37,992 nucleotides of DNA from IMG/VR virus record IMGVR_UViG_3300010410_000003, positions 1 through 37,992 of that record. One strand, given 5' to 3'. The notes beneath the pieces are model-generated. The model did not search any database, was not told where the DNA came from, and was given only the letters and a program-made list of their open reading frames with translations. This document shows positions 14,161 through 22,211 of this stretch, piece by piece. Numbering within the stretch: the stretch's first letter is position 1; each line of letters begins with the position of its first letter. The position numbers were made by a program, and so were the translations under genes. The DNA is from a virus.

Positions 14161-17100
14161 GTTACAGGATTGATCTGTTTGATGCAACCGGCGCACGGGT
14201 TGCGATACTGCAAGAGGCGATACTGACCACACTGTATCTTGACACATCAACAGATGCAGCGCCAACTTTGACTTTATCCCTGCCGGTTGAGGATCCTAAG
14301 TCTGCGTATATCTCGCCACTCTACTATCTTAAGGTTTGGAACACACAGACCTCTGCGTATGAGTTCTCTGTGTTTAAACTGCTCAATCCAGAGATTGACG
14401 ACAGCAGCAGCACGTTGGAGATCAAGGCAACATATCAGGGCATACTAACCCGGTTATCCGATGAGCATATCGAGGCATACGACACCACCAGCGTAGGTGA
14501 TACCTTTGCAAACGTGATCACCGACCTGTTGGCGTTCCAGGTCAACAGCCCGGCGATCACCGTGGGCACGCTTGAGATATCCCCAACGGTTGCAATTGCC
14601 ATCGAATCTGGCAATATTTACTCGGCACTAAATTCTATCCGAGATGCGTATGGAGGGTGGTTTGAGGTAGATGCTAACTATCAACTCAACTGGTTTGCAG
14701 ACAACACAGACAATCCTAAGAGGCGCATAGAGCGACGCAAGAACCTTAAAGCCATGACATACACCCCACAATATGATCAAATTGTGAACCGTGTTTATGC
14801 ATATGGAAAAGGCGAAACAGATTCGCGGGTCACTCTTGTTGATGCGGGGGAGGCTAACGAGTATATCGATGACGCTGCATCTCAGGCACTTTATGGTGTG
14901 GTCGCACGGCAGTATATTGACAAGAGCATAACACATCCGACCACCCTGCTAAACTACGCTGAGCGCATCCTCGCACAGTACAAAGATCCGCCCTATCAGT
15001 ACAGTGTGGATGTGCTCAACCTTGCAGAGGTTGATGGGTTTGATTACAGCTTTGAGAGTTTAGGACTCGATACCCGGGTGCGGGTGATTGATGATTTGCT
15101 TAGCATTGATGTCAACACCTCAATTGTGAGCATGAGTATTAATCTGCTCAACCCCGAAGAGATCAGCATTGAACTCAGCACGATCAAAAACGATTTATCA
15201 GATCTGTTTGGCGACATCCTCAACCTGCAGGACATCAGCAATTCAGTAGCCACACAGATCGGTGCCGGGCAGGTCACGGTCCTCGGCACGTTTGTTGTCG
15301 AGGACTGGGTTACCGCCGGGACTACTACTATCGATGGCGGCAACATCACAGCAAACACGATCACGGTAGATCAGATACAGGCAGGAGTGTTGGGGAACAA
15401 AACATATAGACAGGCAGCAGAACCGGCATCACCTGATACAGGCGACATATGGATCGACTCTGATGACGGCAACCTGATGTATCGGTATGATGGCGCGGCA
15501 TGGGTTGAGACTCAGGACGCTGAGATCGGGGATGCCATAACCGCAGCTGCAACCGCACAGAGCACTGCTGATCTCAGGATCACCACGTTTTATCAGACAG
15601 ATATACCGACATCTCTCGCAGTTGGGGATCTCTGGGTAGACACTGACGACGACAACAAGCTATACCGTGCTGAGAGCATAGGTGCGGATCAAATCACTGC
15701 AGGCGAGTGGGTGATTGCCAGAGACGACGGGATCGGTCAGGCAATATCAGATGCTGCAGGAGCGCAATCCACAGCTGACAGTAAGGTGGTAACATTTGCA
15801 CAGGCAGGTATCCCAACGAGCACCGATATAGGGGATCTGTGGGTAGATACCGATGACGACAACAAGCTATATAGGGCTGCAATTATCGGTGCAGACCAGA
15901 TCACAGCAGGAGAGTGGGAACTCGTCAGAGACGATGGGATCGCGCAAGCTCTATCTGATGCATCACAGGCGATATCAGACGCGGCAACGGCACAAGGCAC
16001 AGCTGACGGCAAGGTCACGACCTTTTACCAGATTGGCGAACCAACAGCAGAGGGTGTCGGCGATCTATGGGTTGACACTGACGATGGAAACAAGCTGTAT
16101 AGGTGGTCTGGGTCTGCATGGGTTGAAGTCCAGGATGCAGGGATCGCATCCGCTATTGCTGATGCAGCAACCGCTCAGACTACGGCAGACGGCAAGATAG
16201 TATCATTTTACCAGGATACCGCGCCAACTGCAGAGGGAGAAGGTGATCTCTGGGTCGATACCGACGATGGAAACAAACTCTATCGGTGGTCTGGGTCTGC
16301 ATGGGTGACTGTCCGAGATGTTGACATCGCGCAGGCAATCTCTGATGCGGCAACAGCACAGGCCACCGCAGACGGCAAGGTCACTACGTTCTACCAGATT
16401 GCTGCTCCGACTGCAGAGGGTGTTGGTGATCTTTGGGTAGATACTGACGATGGAAACAAGCTATACCGCTGGGATGGGTCTGCATGGGTAGAAGTCCAGG
16501 ACGCAGGGATTGCGCAGGCGATATCTGACGCTGCGACTGCCCAGACGACCGCAGACGGTAAGATTGTCACATTCTATCAGGATACTGAACCCACTGCAGA
16601 AGGAGTGGGAGACATCTGGTTTGATACTGATGCAGGCAATGAGCAGTATCGATGGTCTGGGTCTGCATGGGTTAAAGCAGCGGTTACCCCTGCACAGACC
16701 ATCGCAACGATCAACCTTGATGGCGGCACCGTGCAGATCAACGGCGAACAGATCGAGTTTAACGGGACAGTTGGAAGCGGCGATGCGCTTGATTCTGGGA
16801 ATTATGTTGCGGCTACGTCAGGATGGAAGATCAACGGCGCTGGTGATGCTGAGTTTAACAACGTAACTGTGCGCGGGAACTTGGCCGCGTGCACGATTGA
16901 AGCTGGGCAATCCCTTAATGTTACTGGAACTGGGCAAGTCAAATTGATTGGAACCGATGCAAAATTCTCAATGTTTTACGCAGATAGTGACACTTACCCA
17001 TTGTACCAAGTAACAATAATATCGGATCAACCAAATATTATCCTTAGAGATGACGGTTCATCATCAGATGTAAGATTGCAAATTAATGATGGATTTATTT

Positions 17101-17423
17101 CCCAAAATGCCTCTGATAGTGATGCAAAGATTCAGCTCGTAGAGGGCGAAATATTATATTGTATATATGCGGATGGTACTACCGCAGTAAGTTTAAATTC
17201 CCTCACAGGGGTGGTAAAATTAGCAGAACTGTCATCATCTGGTGGTTCAGGGGCATCAATAATTGTAAATAATAATTTATATATGCCCACGAAAGATATA
17301 ATCTGCAATAGCCTAACAAATACCTCAGGTATCATGTACATGGGGGATTCGACCAGCTACATATTCAAATCTGGTAATGACTTATACTGGCATGCAAATT
17401 CAACAAACACAAAACTAAACTGA
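14157..17423 (+). CDS. Tail hub/fibre protein with Tal-like N-terminus and seven repeats
   Basis: A 1088-aa protein. The N-terminal about 400 residues follow the pattern of tail-associated hub (Tal/gp27-like) proteins: ATGARVAILQEAI, SPLYYLKVWNTQTSAYEF, YGGWFEVDANYQLNWF and QIVNRVYAYGKG. Residues about 415-840 hold seven repeats of about 60 aa, each with GDLWVDTDDGNKLYRW, SAWVEVQD and a helix ending in DAATAQTTADGK. The last about 170 residues are a different beta-rich region encoded by AT-richer DNA. The start is ATG 14157 (ATGA overlap). It probably anchors and extends from the tail tip and contacts the host cell. Confidence 0.8.
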   Translation: MSYRIDLFDATGARVAILQEAILTTLYLDTSTDAAPTLTLSLPVEDPKSAYISPLYYLKVWNTQTSAYEFSVFKLLNPEIDDSSSTLEIKATYQGILTRLSDEHIEAYDTTSVGDTFANVITDLLAFQVNSPAITVGTLEISPTVAIAIESGNIYSALNSIRDAYGGWFEVDANYQLNWFADNTDNPKRRIERRKNLKAMTYTPQYDQIVNRVYAYGKGETDSRVTLVDAGEANEYIDDAASQALYGVVARQYIDKSITHPTTLLNYAERILAQYKDPPYQYSVDVLNLAEVDGFDYSFESLGLDTRVRVIDDLLSIDVNTSIVSMSINLLNPEEISIELSTIKNDLSDLFGDILNLQDISNSVATQIGAGQVTVLGTFVVEDWVTAGTTTIDGGNITANTITVDQIQAGVLGNKTYRQAAEPASPDTGDIWIDSDDGNLMYRYDGAAWVETQDAEIGDAITAAATAQSTADLRITTFYQTDIPTSLAVGDLWVDTDDDNKLYRAESIGADQITAGEWVIARDDGIGQAISDAAGAQSTADSKVVTFAQAGIPTSTDIGDLWVDTDDDNKLYRAAIIGADQITAGEWELVRDDGIAQALSDASQAISDAATAQGTADGKVTTFYQIGEPTAEGVGDLWVDTDDGNKLYRWSGSAWVEVQDAGIASAIADAATAQTTADGKIVSFYQDTAPTAEGEGDLWVDTDDGNKLYRWSGSAWVTVRDVDIAQAISDAATAQATADGKVTTFYQIAAPTAEGVGDLWVDTDDGNKLYRWDGSAWVEVQDAGIAQAISDAATAQTTADGKIVTFYQDTEPTAEGVGDIWFDTDAGNEQYRWSGSAWVKAAVTPAQTIATINLDGGTVQINGEQIEFNGTVGSGDALDSGNYVAATSGWKINGAGDAEFNNVTVRGNLAACTIEAGQSLNVTGTGQVKLIGTDAKFSMFYADSDTYPLYQVTIISDQPNIILRDDGSSSDVRLQINDGFISQNASDSDAKIQLVEGEILYCIYADGTTAVSLNSLTGVVKLAELSSSGGSGASIIVNNNLYMPTKDIICNSLTNTSGIMYMGDSTSYIFKSGNDLYWHANSTNTKLN
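15399..16680 (+). repeat. Seven tandem repeats within the tail hub gene
   Basis: Seven units of about 180 bases. Each encodes a Tyr/Trp-containing beta section and an Ala/Thr-rich helix. The last four are closely similar, and units 2 and 3 carry extra residues (GADQITAGEW) in place of the SAW section. Homologous recombination between units could change copy number. Confidence 0.85.
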
Positions 17424-17433
17424 GGAAACAAAA

Positions 17434-17583
17434 ATGGAACTAAAACAATTTAATTTGGTTGTCGCAGGAGACCAGATGAGCACGTCAGGCAACATGACGC
17501 TAAACGAAGTTGCATCTGCACTTATTACTCTGGCTCATGCACAAGGTATACAGGACGGGGCGAAACCAGAACCCAAAGACTAA
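17434..17583 (+). CDS. Small unknown protein at end of the structural operon
   Basis: A 49-aa protein starting at ATG 17434 with GAGG about nine bases upstream, ending TAA at 17581-17583. It begins with a strand (KQFNLVVAGD) and continues with a short helix (LNEVASALITLAHAQG) and an acidic/proline end. It lies right after the tail fibre gene and before the T-tract. It could be a fibre-assembly partner, but I know no family. Small size makes this less certain than the neighbours. Confidence 0.5.
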   Translation: MELKQFNLVVAGDQMSTSGNMTLNEVASALITLAHAQGIQDGAKPEPKD

Positions 17584-17586
17584 CTC

Positions 17587-17592
17587 TTTTTT
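17587..17592 (+). terminator. T-tract terminator ending the late operon
   Basis: Six T residues follow closely after the last structural gene and precede a promoter-like TATA box. No hairpin is obvious. This fits archaeal termination. Confidence 0.5.
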
Positions 17593-17597
17593 GAGAT

Positions 17598-17608
17598 ACT
17601 TATATATG
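17598..17608 (+). promoter_or_regulatory. Archaeal TATA box, early promoter
   Basis: The sequence around 17598-17608 (ACTTATATATG) is a TATA box about 45 nt before ATG 17650. The transcript would carry a short leader with an SD-like AAGGAGA at 17634-17640. A perfect inverted repeat, GATAC-CAT-GTATC at 17615-17627, falls between the TATA box and the expected start and could be a repressor site. Confidence 0.55.
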
Positions 17609-17649
17609 TATGTAGATACCATGTATCATATACAAGGAGACAAGACAAC

Positions 17650-17988
17650 ATGACAGTAACAAAAGTTATGGGCGTATTTTGCAACCTTCCCGCAAAAGTC
17701 GCACTGAACGAAAAGAAGATCGCTGAATTTAAGGAAAGCCTGAAATTCACTGTGCCTCTTGCAGAGTCTCACCGATACGGGAACGCAGCACTCAGCGAGG
17801 TTGGCAGGAAGTTCAACATGAGAAACATCAACGGCATCATGCACGTGAGACCCAAAGATGTTGAAGGAGTCAGGGCACTGATCACAGAACAGCTTACAAG
17901 TGGGCGGCACACATACTGGCCTGCAATTAGGGATTTTGAGGCAGCCCTGCGCGTGCTTGACGGCGAACAAATCGTAAAAGAGTTTTGA
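17650..17988 (+). CDS. First early gene, unknown
   Basis: A 112-aa soluble protein, the first gene after the early TATA box and with a strong SD (AAGGAGA). The sequence is mixed helix and strand, with NMRNINGIMHVRPKDVEGVRAL and an aromatic HTYWPAIRDFE section. I recognise no domain. An early promoter-proximal gene often encodes a host-takeover or regulatory function, but nothing here proves that. The next gene follows after an 11-nt gap, with GAGGTG close to its ATG. Confidence 0.65.
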   Translation: MTVTKVMGVFCNLPAKVALNEKKIAEFKESLKFTVPLAESHRYGNAALSEVGRKFNMRNINGIMHVRPKDVEGVRALITEQLTSGRHTYWPAIRDFEAALRVLDGEQIVKEF

Positions 17989-17999
17989 GGTGCAAAAAC

Positions 18000-18389
18000 A
18001 TGACAACAATGAAAGAACTGATCGCAGCATGGGACAAGAAAGACATCAACGAGCTGCGTGACCTCGTGGCTCTTGCAGGCGATGACCTTGACCTATCTGA
18101 CTTGCCCTCTGCAGTGTCGATACCAGACAGCATTGCAGCATATCCGGTATGGTCTATGGACGTACTGGGCCGGGCACTTGTCGGTCCTGCTGCTGATGAG
18201 GTCGAAGAGTTAGCAGAGATCATCAAGTGGTGCGCAACGAAAAACGAGAACCTACTGAAGACCTACACGATTCGGGGATACTGGTCAACGGAGAAGATCG
18301 TCGGCCCAGGTAACAGATCATCCAGCCGCGTGAACCTGCCGGCACACTGGAGAGGAAAGAGGGTGCAGGTTATCCTGCTGGACCACTGA
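18000..18389 (+). CDS. Unknown protein with C-terminal DUF2080-like segment
   Basis: A 129-aa protein. I chose ATG 18000 because GAGGTG lies eight bases before it. The TTG at 17985 would include that SD inside the gene. The N-terminal part is acidic and helical (KELIAAWDKKDINELRDLV, DEVEELAEIIKW). The last about 25 residues (SSRVNLPAHWRGKRVQVILLD) match the pattern of DUF2080, a short beta segment in archaeal and transposon-linked proteins that may bind nucleic acid. It ends before the terminator at 18428. Family identification is from memory. Confidence 0.6.
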   Translation: MTTMKELIAAWDKKDINELRDLVALAGDDLDLSDLPSAVSIPDSIAAYPVWSMDVLGRALVGPAADEVEELAEIIKWCATKNENLLKTYTIRGYWSTEKIVGPGNRSSSRVNLPAHWRGKRVQVILLDH

Positions 18390-18427
18390 ACAACACAACC
18401 CTAACCCCGCATCAATACTAAATTTTA

Positions 18428-18475
18428 ACCTGCGCCGTTTGCCATTCGGTGCGGGTCTTTTTTATCTCTTTTTGT
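18428..18475 (+). terminator. Hairpin plus T-tract terminator
   Basis: Arms at 18428-18436 and 18448-18456 can pair over nine positions, including two G-U wobbles, around an 11-base loop. A run of six T follows at 18458-18463 and more T later. It separates the first two early genes from a new promoter at 18491. Confidence 0.6.
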
Positions 18476-18490
18476 CTGACACTGTATGAC

Positions 18491-18508
18491 AAAGTATATA
18501 TGTATAGG
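18491..18508 (+). promoter_or_regulatory. Archaeal TATA box for the second early operon
   Basis: AAAGTATATATGTATAGG centres about 30 bases before ATG 18528. This spacing suggests a leaderless transcript beginning at or near that ATG. It argues against the upstream ATG at 18486, which would place the TATA box inside the gene. Confidence 0.6.
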
Positions 18509-18527
18509 TGCCCTATTTACAGTACAG

Positions 18528-18725
18528 ATGAGTGAAAAAGTAACTGTCACAGCGCGCCCGTGCGGTCGTGTGCGCCGTGAGCTTATGAGCAAATACGAGA
18601 TGGTTAAGGCGGCCGGGTATACCGACACTGAGATCATCAACGAGGGTATACGCACCCTCTCAAGGCGGGCCAAGACTCGCAGCAAACCGCAGGAGTTACC
18701 CCTCTGTGAGGGTGAAACAAGTTGA
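18528..18725 (+). CDS. Probable ribbon-helix-helix DNA-binding protein
   Basis: A 65-aa basic protein. It opens with a strand (KVTVTARPC), then RRELMSKYEMVKAAG and TDTEIINEGIRTLSRR, the ribbon-helix-helix order seen in small regulators, followed by a basic tail. The proposed start at 18528 is set by the TATA box at 18491 and gives a leaderless message. It heads the replication operon, so it may regulate that operon or the late promoter. RHH assignment is by pattern only. Confidence 0.6.
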   Translation: MSEKVTVTARPCGRVRRELMSKYEMVKAAGYTDTEIINEGIRTLSRRAKTRSKPQELPLCEGETS

Positions 18726-18740
18726 GAAAAACGTGATAAA

Positions 18741-19124
18741 ATGAGTTTAGAAAAGGAAATGTCCGGCGACCTGTTGGCCCGGACGATGTATTGTGCCCCA
18801 CCTAACGAGGGTGCGCTGAGAGGTATGTCCCCCCGGGTATCAGAGACAAAGATCGTAACGTGCACGATGTGCGGCAAACGTGTTAAGATCCCAAGGGCCG
18901 CTATACTGCCGATGGGATGGACAACGGTAAAATATGATCTGAATCTCGGTGAGGATTTCCCGACAGATATTGTCGACAAGTTGCAGTGGTACGGTGAGAG
19001 TCATGTCTGCTGCTCTGATGCGTGCAGGGAGGCACTCAAGATTGAATTCCTGCGTGGCCTGAAGAACAGGCTTATCGTACATATTGCAAGGTGCAATGAG
19101 GCACTCAGTCAGGTGATGCACTGA
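18741..19124 (+). CDS. Zinc-ribbon-type protein, unknown
   Basis: A 127-aa protein with a CTMC pair and a CCSDAC cluster that could bind zinc. The pairs are about 50 residues apart, so the fold is not a simple short ribbon. The N-terminal 35 residues are polar, and the final 30 form a helix. ATG 18741 overlaps no gene. The stop overlaps the next start (TGATG at 19122-19126). Position before the recombination genes suggests a role in replication or regulation. Confidence 0.6.
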   Translation: MSLEKEMSGDLLARTMYCAPPNEGALRGMSPRVSETKIVTCTMCGKRVKIPRAAILPMGWTTVKYDLNLGEDFPTDIVDKLQWYGESHVCCSDACREALKIEFLRGLKNRLIVHIARCNEALSQVMH

Positions 19125-19639
19125 TGTCTGATTACACTGTTATCGCAGGCAAACCGGAAAATATTCCTGAGGATAAACTGCTCCAGGCTGCAGACGAGTG
19201 CAACATCAAGATCAAAGAGTGTGAAGTAACTATCTCCCGCATGCGTGAGCAGATGGAATCTGACCCTGAGTATCTCGCTGCTAAGGAAGTGCTCGATGGG
19301 TTTGAGTCACTCTACAAGGAGGCAACATTGCCGTCACAAGTATGGATCGCTGACCTACAGCAGGCACGCGAAGAACTGATCGCACGGGCTATGAGTCTCG
19401 GTATCGAGTCACAGAAGGGCAGATTGGGTATGTATCGCATCAAGCAGCGCAAGGTCAGGAAGATCATCCCTGCACTATTCTATGAGAAGTTTGGGGCTGA
19501 TGTGTTTGTCCAGGTGGCCACCATCAAGATCAAAGACGCTGAGGCACTTGTCGCCAAGAAGCAGCTTAACGATGTCGTGGAGACTGAACTGCAGGGTACG
19601 CCATCAGTTGAGTACAAGCTTGAGAAGGTGAAGGCATGA
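19124..19639 (+). CDS. Gp157/Gam-like coiled-coil recombination accessory protein
   Basis: A 171-aa protein. Residues about 22-90 form a long charged helix, and the second half has MSLGIESQKGRLGMYRIKQRKVRKI then a short ending with ALVAKKQLNDVVE. This order of a coiled coil then a strand-rich resistance-type tail recalls phage Gp157 and Gam-like genes that stand next to Bet/RecT genes. The similarity is weak and made by eye. Its place two genes before the Bet-like protein supports it. It overlaps neighbours at both ends. Confidence 0.5.
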   Translation: MSDYTVIAGKPENIPEDKLLQAADECNIKIKECEVTISRMREQMESDPEYLAAKEVLDGFESLYKEATLPSQVWIADLQQAREELIARAMSLGIESQKGRLGMYRIKQRKVRKIIPALFYEKFGADVFVQVATIKIKDAEALVAKKQLNDVVETELQGTPSVEYKLEKVKA

Positions 19640-19899
19640 CCCTGACGGGCATAGTCGCACAGGCAGAACGCAGGGGCGAGTCCCTGTTTCAGGCTGATCC
19701 TACTCTTTCAACGGACCTCCGAAAAGGAGACGTTGTTTCAGATCTTGAACACGCACGCTGTCATATCCGGAGCGCGATGGCAAAGATCGAGGATTATCCA
19801 TACCAGGACAAAGCGGTCCGGGCGGAGATCATCGAGTATCTGTCGATGGACCTGAAACGGCTCGGGCAGACAATTGTCAAGTACAGGAGGGCGCACTGA
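19636..19899 (+). CDS. Small unknown protein before Bet
   Basis: An 87-aa soluble protein of mostly helical type: the middle HARCHIRSAMAKIEDY and the end MDLKRLGQTIVKYRRAH look like amphipathic helices. It starts in a four-base overlap with the previous gene (ATGA) and its stop overlaps the Bet-like start at 19899 (TGATG). It may form part of a recombination complex because of this location. No known family was recognised. Confidence 0.55.
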   Translation: MTLTGIVAQAERRGESLFQADPTLSTDLRKGDVVSDLEHARCHIRSAMAKIEDYPYQDKAVRAEIIEYLSMDLKRLGQTIVKYRRAH

Positions 19900-21086
19900 T
19901 GTCACCCCCCACACCTGCTGTTGTATCAGATGAACCACAGGTCAACCCGGCACTTATTCAGCGCATGTATGCACAGAACTGCACGCAGGACGAGTTTGTG
20001 GTGTTTCTGACACTTGCCCATAAATACGGGCTTGACCCAAGTCTGAAACAGATCTGGGCCATCAAGTACCCGGGCGGCGGGCCTGCGACGATCATTGTCT
20101 CCCGTGACGGACTCTTAGATATCGCTCACCGCAACGCCAACTTTGACGGACTGGAGAGCGGCACGGATGGCAGCGTCGCAGATGGCAACCTTACGGGATG
20201 GTGCAAGGTCTACCGCAAGGACATGAGCCACCCCTTCACCGTGACGGTGCACTATGATGAGTATGTGCAGCGGAAAAACAGCGGTGAGATCACAAAGTTC
20301 TGGAAAGACAAGCCCCGGACCATGATCGCTAAGGTCGCAGAAGCACAGACTCTGCGTAAAGCGTTCAGGGTGCAGGGCATCTACTCAGAGGATGAGATGC
20401 CATCCGGGCCAAAGGAGATCCCGGACACATCTGTGCCATTGGTCAGCGCAAACAAATGTGTTTCCTGTGGCAACCAGATCAACTCAGAACACATCGAGGC
20501 CATCCTGAAACATACCGCCGGGGTGCCGATGTGTGATGCATGCTTCTCTGACTGGTATCGCAAAGAGTGCGCGGCAAAGATTGAGGCAGCACCTGCTGTT
20601 GAAGTGGATGGACCTGTTGTTGGTACTGCGCCGGAACCTGAGCCTGTGACGCTTGTCATGTGCGCTGAGTGCGGCAACGGTGTTGAGCCAGCGTATGTTG
20701 AGTTTAGCAAGGAGAAGTCGGGCCGGGCACTGTGCCAGAAGTGTTTCGAGGCATGGTCCCAAGCACAGCAGGCCGCCAAGAAGCCTGCACCGAAGCCAAA
20801 GCCAGCACCTAAACCTGCTGCACCTGTGGCACCCAGGACTCTCTGCGTTGTGTGCAGCAAAGAGATCGCAGCAGGCACAACACACTGTCAGGCTTGCATC
20901 GAGAAGGAGATTGGGGAGAAGGCACCTGCTGCTGATACTGCCAAGGTTGTTGCAGAGTTTGGGTGTTGTGATGTCTGCGGGGATCCTGTGACCAAGAAGG
21001 ACAAGACTATGAGCCAGGTATGTTTTGACCCAGGGACTCTGCTGTGTGCGGACTGCATGGCGAAGAGACAGAGGGGCGAGATATGA
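19899..21086 (+). CDS. bet: Bet/RecT-type ssDNA-annealing protein fused to four zinc ribbons
   Basis: A 395-aa protein. Residues about 15-170 match the phage Bet/RecT pattern: FLTLAHKYGLDPSLKQIWAI, ATIIVSRDGLLDIAHRN, the FWKDKPRTMIAKVAEAQTLRKAF region and IYSEDEMP. It would anneal ssDNA during recombination-dependent replication. The rest holds four Cys-pair ribbons: C187/C190 with C212/C215, C255/C258 with C279/C282, C316/C319 with C330/C333, and C357/C360 with C383/C386. A Lys-Pro-Ala linker spans 294-312. Normal Bet proteins are about 200-260 aa and lack such a zinc-rich end. The zinc section may give DNA or partner binding. Confidence 0.85.
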   Translation: MSPPTPAVVSDEPQVNPALIQRMYAQNCTQDEFVVFLTLAHKYGLDPSLKQIWAIKYPGGGPATIIVSRDGLLDIAHRNANFDGLESGTDGSVADGNLTGWCKVYRKDMSHPFTVTVHYDEYVQRKNSGEITKFWKDKPRTMIAKVAEAQTLRKAFRVQGIYSEDEMPSGPKEIPDTSVPLVSANKCVSCGNQINSEHIEAILKHTAGVPMCDACFSDWYRKECAAKIEAAPAVEVDGPVVGTAPEPEPVTLVMCAECGNGVEPAYVEFSKEKSGRALCQKCFEAWSQAQQAAKKPAPKPKPAPKPAAPVAPRTLCVVCSKEIAAGTTHCQACIEKEIGEKAPAADTAKVVAEFGCCDVCGDPVTKKDKTMSQVCFDPGTLLCADCMAKRQRGEI

Positions 21087-21511
21087 ACCGCAGGTGTAAG
21101 GTATGCGGTGGTGAGATATCTGATATCTTATCCCACCCCCGTGCAAACTACTGCCCGGCGTGCAGGAACGTTGACCGGACCCCCCACGTAACCCGGGGGA
21201 TTGATGGCGATCAGATCGTGCGTGAGTATCTTGACCGCAACGGGTGGCCGCAGTTCGTCCGGCCCAGGTATATGATCGAGTCTGATCCTATTGTCCGGGC
21301 CGCACTCGGTATCGTAGAAGCTGACATCTCTTCAGGGAGTGCAAAGTGCTCGCAGAAACTATCTTCATGCCTGCGTGTAGTCTCTGCTGGCGTGCGTGAT
21401 ATTGTCGGTCCGAACGGAGAGAGATATGTCCGGTGGGGCAGGACCAGCAAGGCGTATGTGATGGTGCAACCTGGTGCTGCGTGCCCGCAGCAAGGTGAGG
21501 TTGAAGCATGA
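21083..21511 (+). CDS. Zinc-ribbon protein, paralogue A
   Basis: A 142-aa protein starting at ATG 21083, overlapping the Bet stop by four bases. An N-terminal ribbon (CKVCGGEI with CPAC) is followed by a helix-rich section (YLDRNGWPQFVRPRYMIESDPIVRAALGIVEADI) and RDIVGPNGERYVRW. The gene after it has the same order, so the two are tandem paralogues that diverged. The C-terminal segment may bind nucleic acid, but I know no named family. The upstream in-frame start at 21044 lies inside Bet and is not used. Confidence 0.65.
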   Translation: MNRRCKVCGGEISDILSHPRANYCPACRNVDRTPHVTRGIDGDQIVREYLDRNGWPQFVRPRYMIESDPIVRAALGIVEADISSGSAKCSQKLSSCLRVVSAGVRDIVGPNGERYVRWGRTSKAYVMVQPGAACPQQGEVEA

Positions 21512-21969
21512 CGCTGATATGTGAGATCTGTGGCGGGGAGATCACCGACAAACCTGATACATCCTCTGCAAGATTGTGTCTGCACTGCAGGTATATCAGC
21601 AGACGGCAGGATCGCGTGCCTCACTACTGTCGCAGGTGCGGGGCTGTCGTCACCGACCGTGCGCAGCACAAAAACGCCAAGCTCTGCCAGGAGTGCCGGG
21701 TCATAGCCCGACGGGTTGGATTTGATTTGTTGGATCGGTATATCCCTGAGATCGAAAAGTATCTGAACGATCACCGGTGGCCGGCATACATCAACGCGCG
21801 CAAGATGGTGGATATCTATCCGGACATTCTGACGGCCCCTGAGATCAAGACCCAGTACCGTAAGCAGCAGATCGTTGCGGCAATCATAAGGAAGATCCGC
21901 GACCCGGACGGAAGGCACTATATGCCATACAACACTCAGCAGTATGTTCTCACGGAGGCCGATGCATGA
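21508..21969 (+). CDS. Zinc-ribbon protein, paralogue B
   Basis: A 153-aa protein starting at ATG 21508, overlapping the previous stop (ATGA). It has two Cys-pair ribbons at the N-terminus (CEICGGEI with CLHC, then CRRCGAVV with CQEC), one more than paralogue A. The C-terminal part has EKYLNDHRWPAYINARKMVDIYP and KIRDPDGRHYMPYNTQQYVL, closely parallel to paralogue A. Tandem duplication and the retained C-terminus suggest a DNA-associated role. No enzyme motif. Confidence 0.65.
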   Translation: MTLICEICGGEITDKPDTSSARLCLHCRYISRRQDRVPHYCRRCGAVVTDRAQHKNAKLCQECRVIARRVGFDLLDRYIPEIEKYLNDHRWPAYINARKMVDIYPDILTAPEIKTQYRKQQIVAAIIRKIRDPDGRHYMPYNTQQYVLTEADA

Positions 21970-22211
21970 AAACATTACAGTATAGATCGACAAAAAAGGC
22001 CATGATAACGGACGAGCGCGAATATATCGATGCTCAAGAACGTCTGGTCGGTAAGCGCGTGCAGGCTGATCTGCCATGCAGCAAGGGAGGATATCAGAGA
22101 GGGTATGTCAGGCAGCTAACACGTGACAGACAGACACTCGTTGAGTGTGATGGTAGCTATGGTATAATCTGGTGCGATCTGAGTCTGATCACGATACTGG
22201 AGCAGCACTGA
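21966..22211 (+). CDS. Small unknown protein, SH3-like pattern
   Basis: An 81-aa protein overlapping both neighbours. After a basic N-terminus it has a strand-rich section (LVGKRVQADLPCSKGGYQRGYVRQL, then LVECDGSYGIIWCDLSLITIL) like a small barrel. This resembles SH3-type or modifier domains but no family is certain. The stop and the next start share the TGATG sequence. Co-translation is likely. Confidence 0.55.
   Translation: MKTLQYRSTKKAMITDEREYIDAQERLVGKRVQADLPCSKGGYQRGYVRQLTRDRQTLVECDGSYGIIWCDLSLITILEQH

Noticed and set aside
15399-16680. CRISPR-like array
   Set aside because: The repeats are about 180 bases, in frame and protein coding, with no short identical repeats separated by unique spacers.
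18486-18527. Upstream ATG start for the RHH-like gene
   Set aside because: The TATA box at 18491-18508 would lie inside the gene, and a leaderless start at 18528 fits the promoter spacing.
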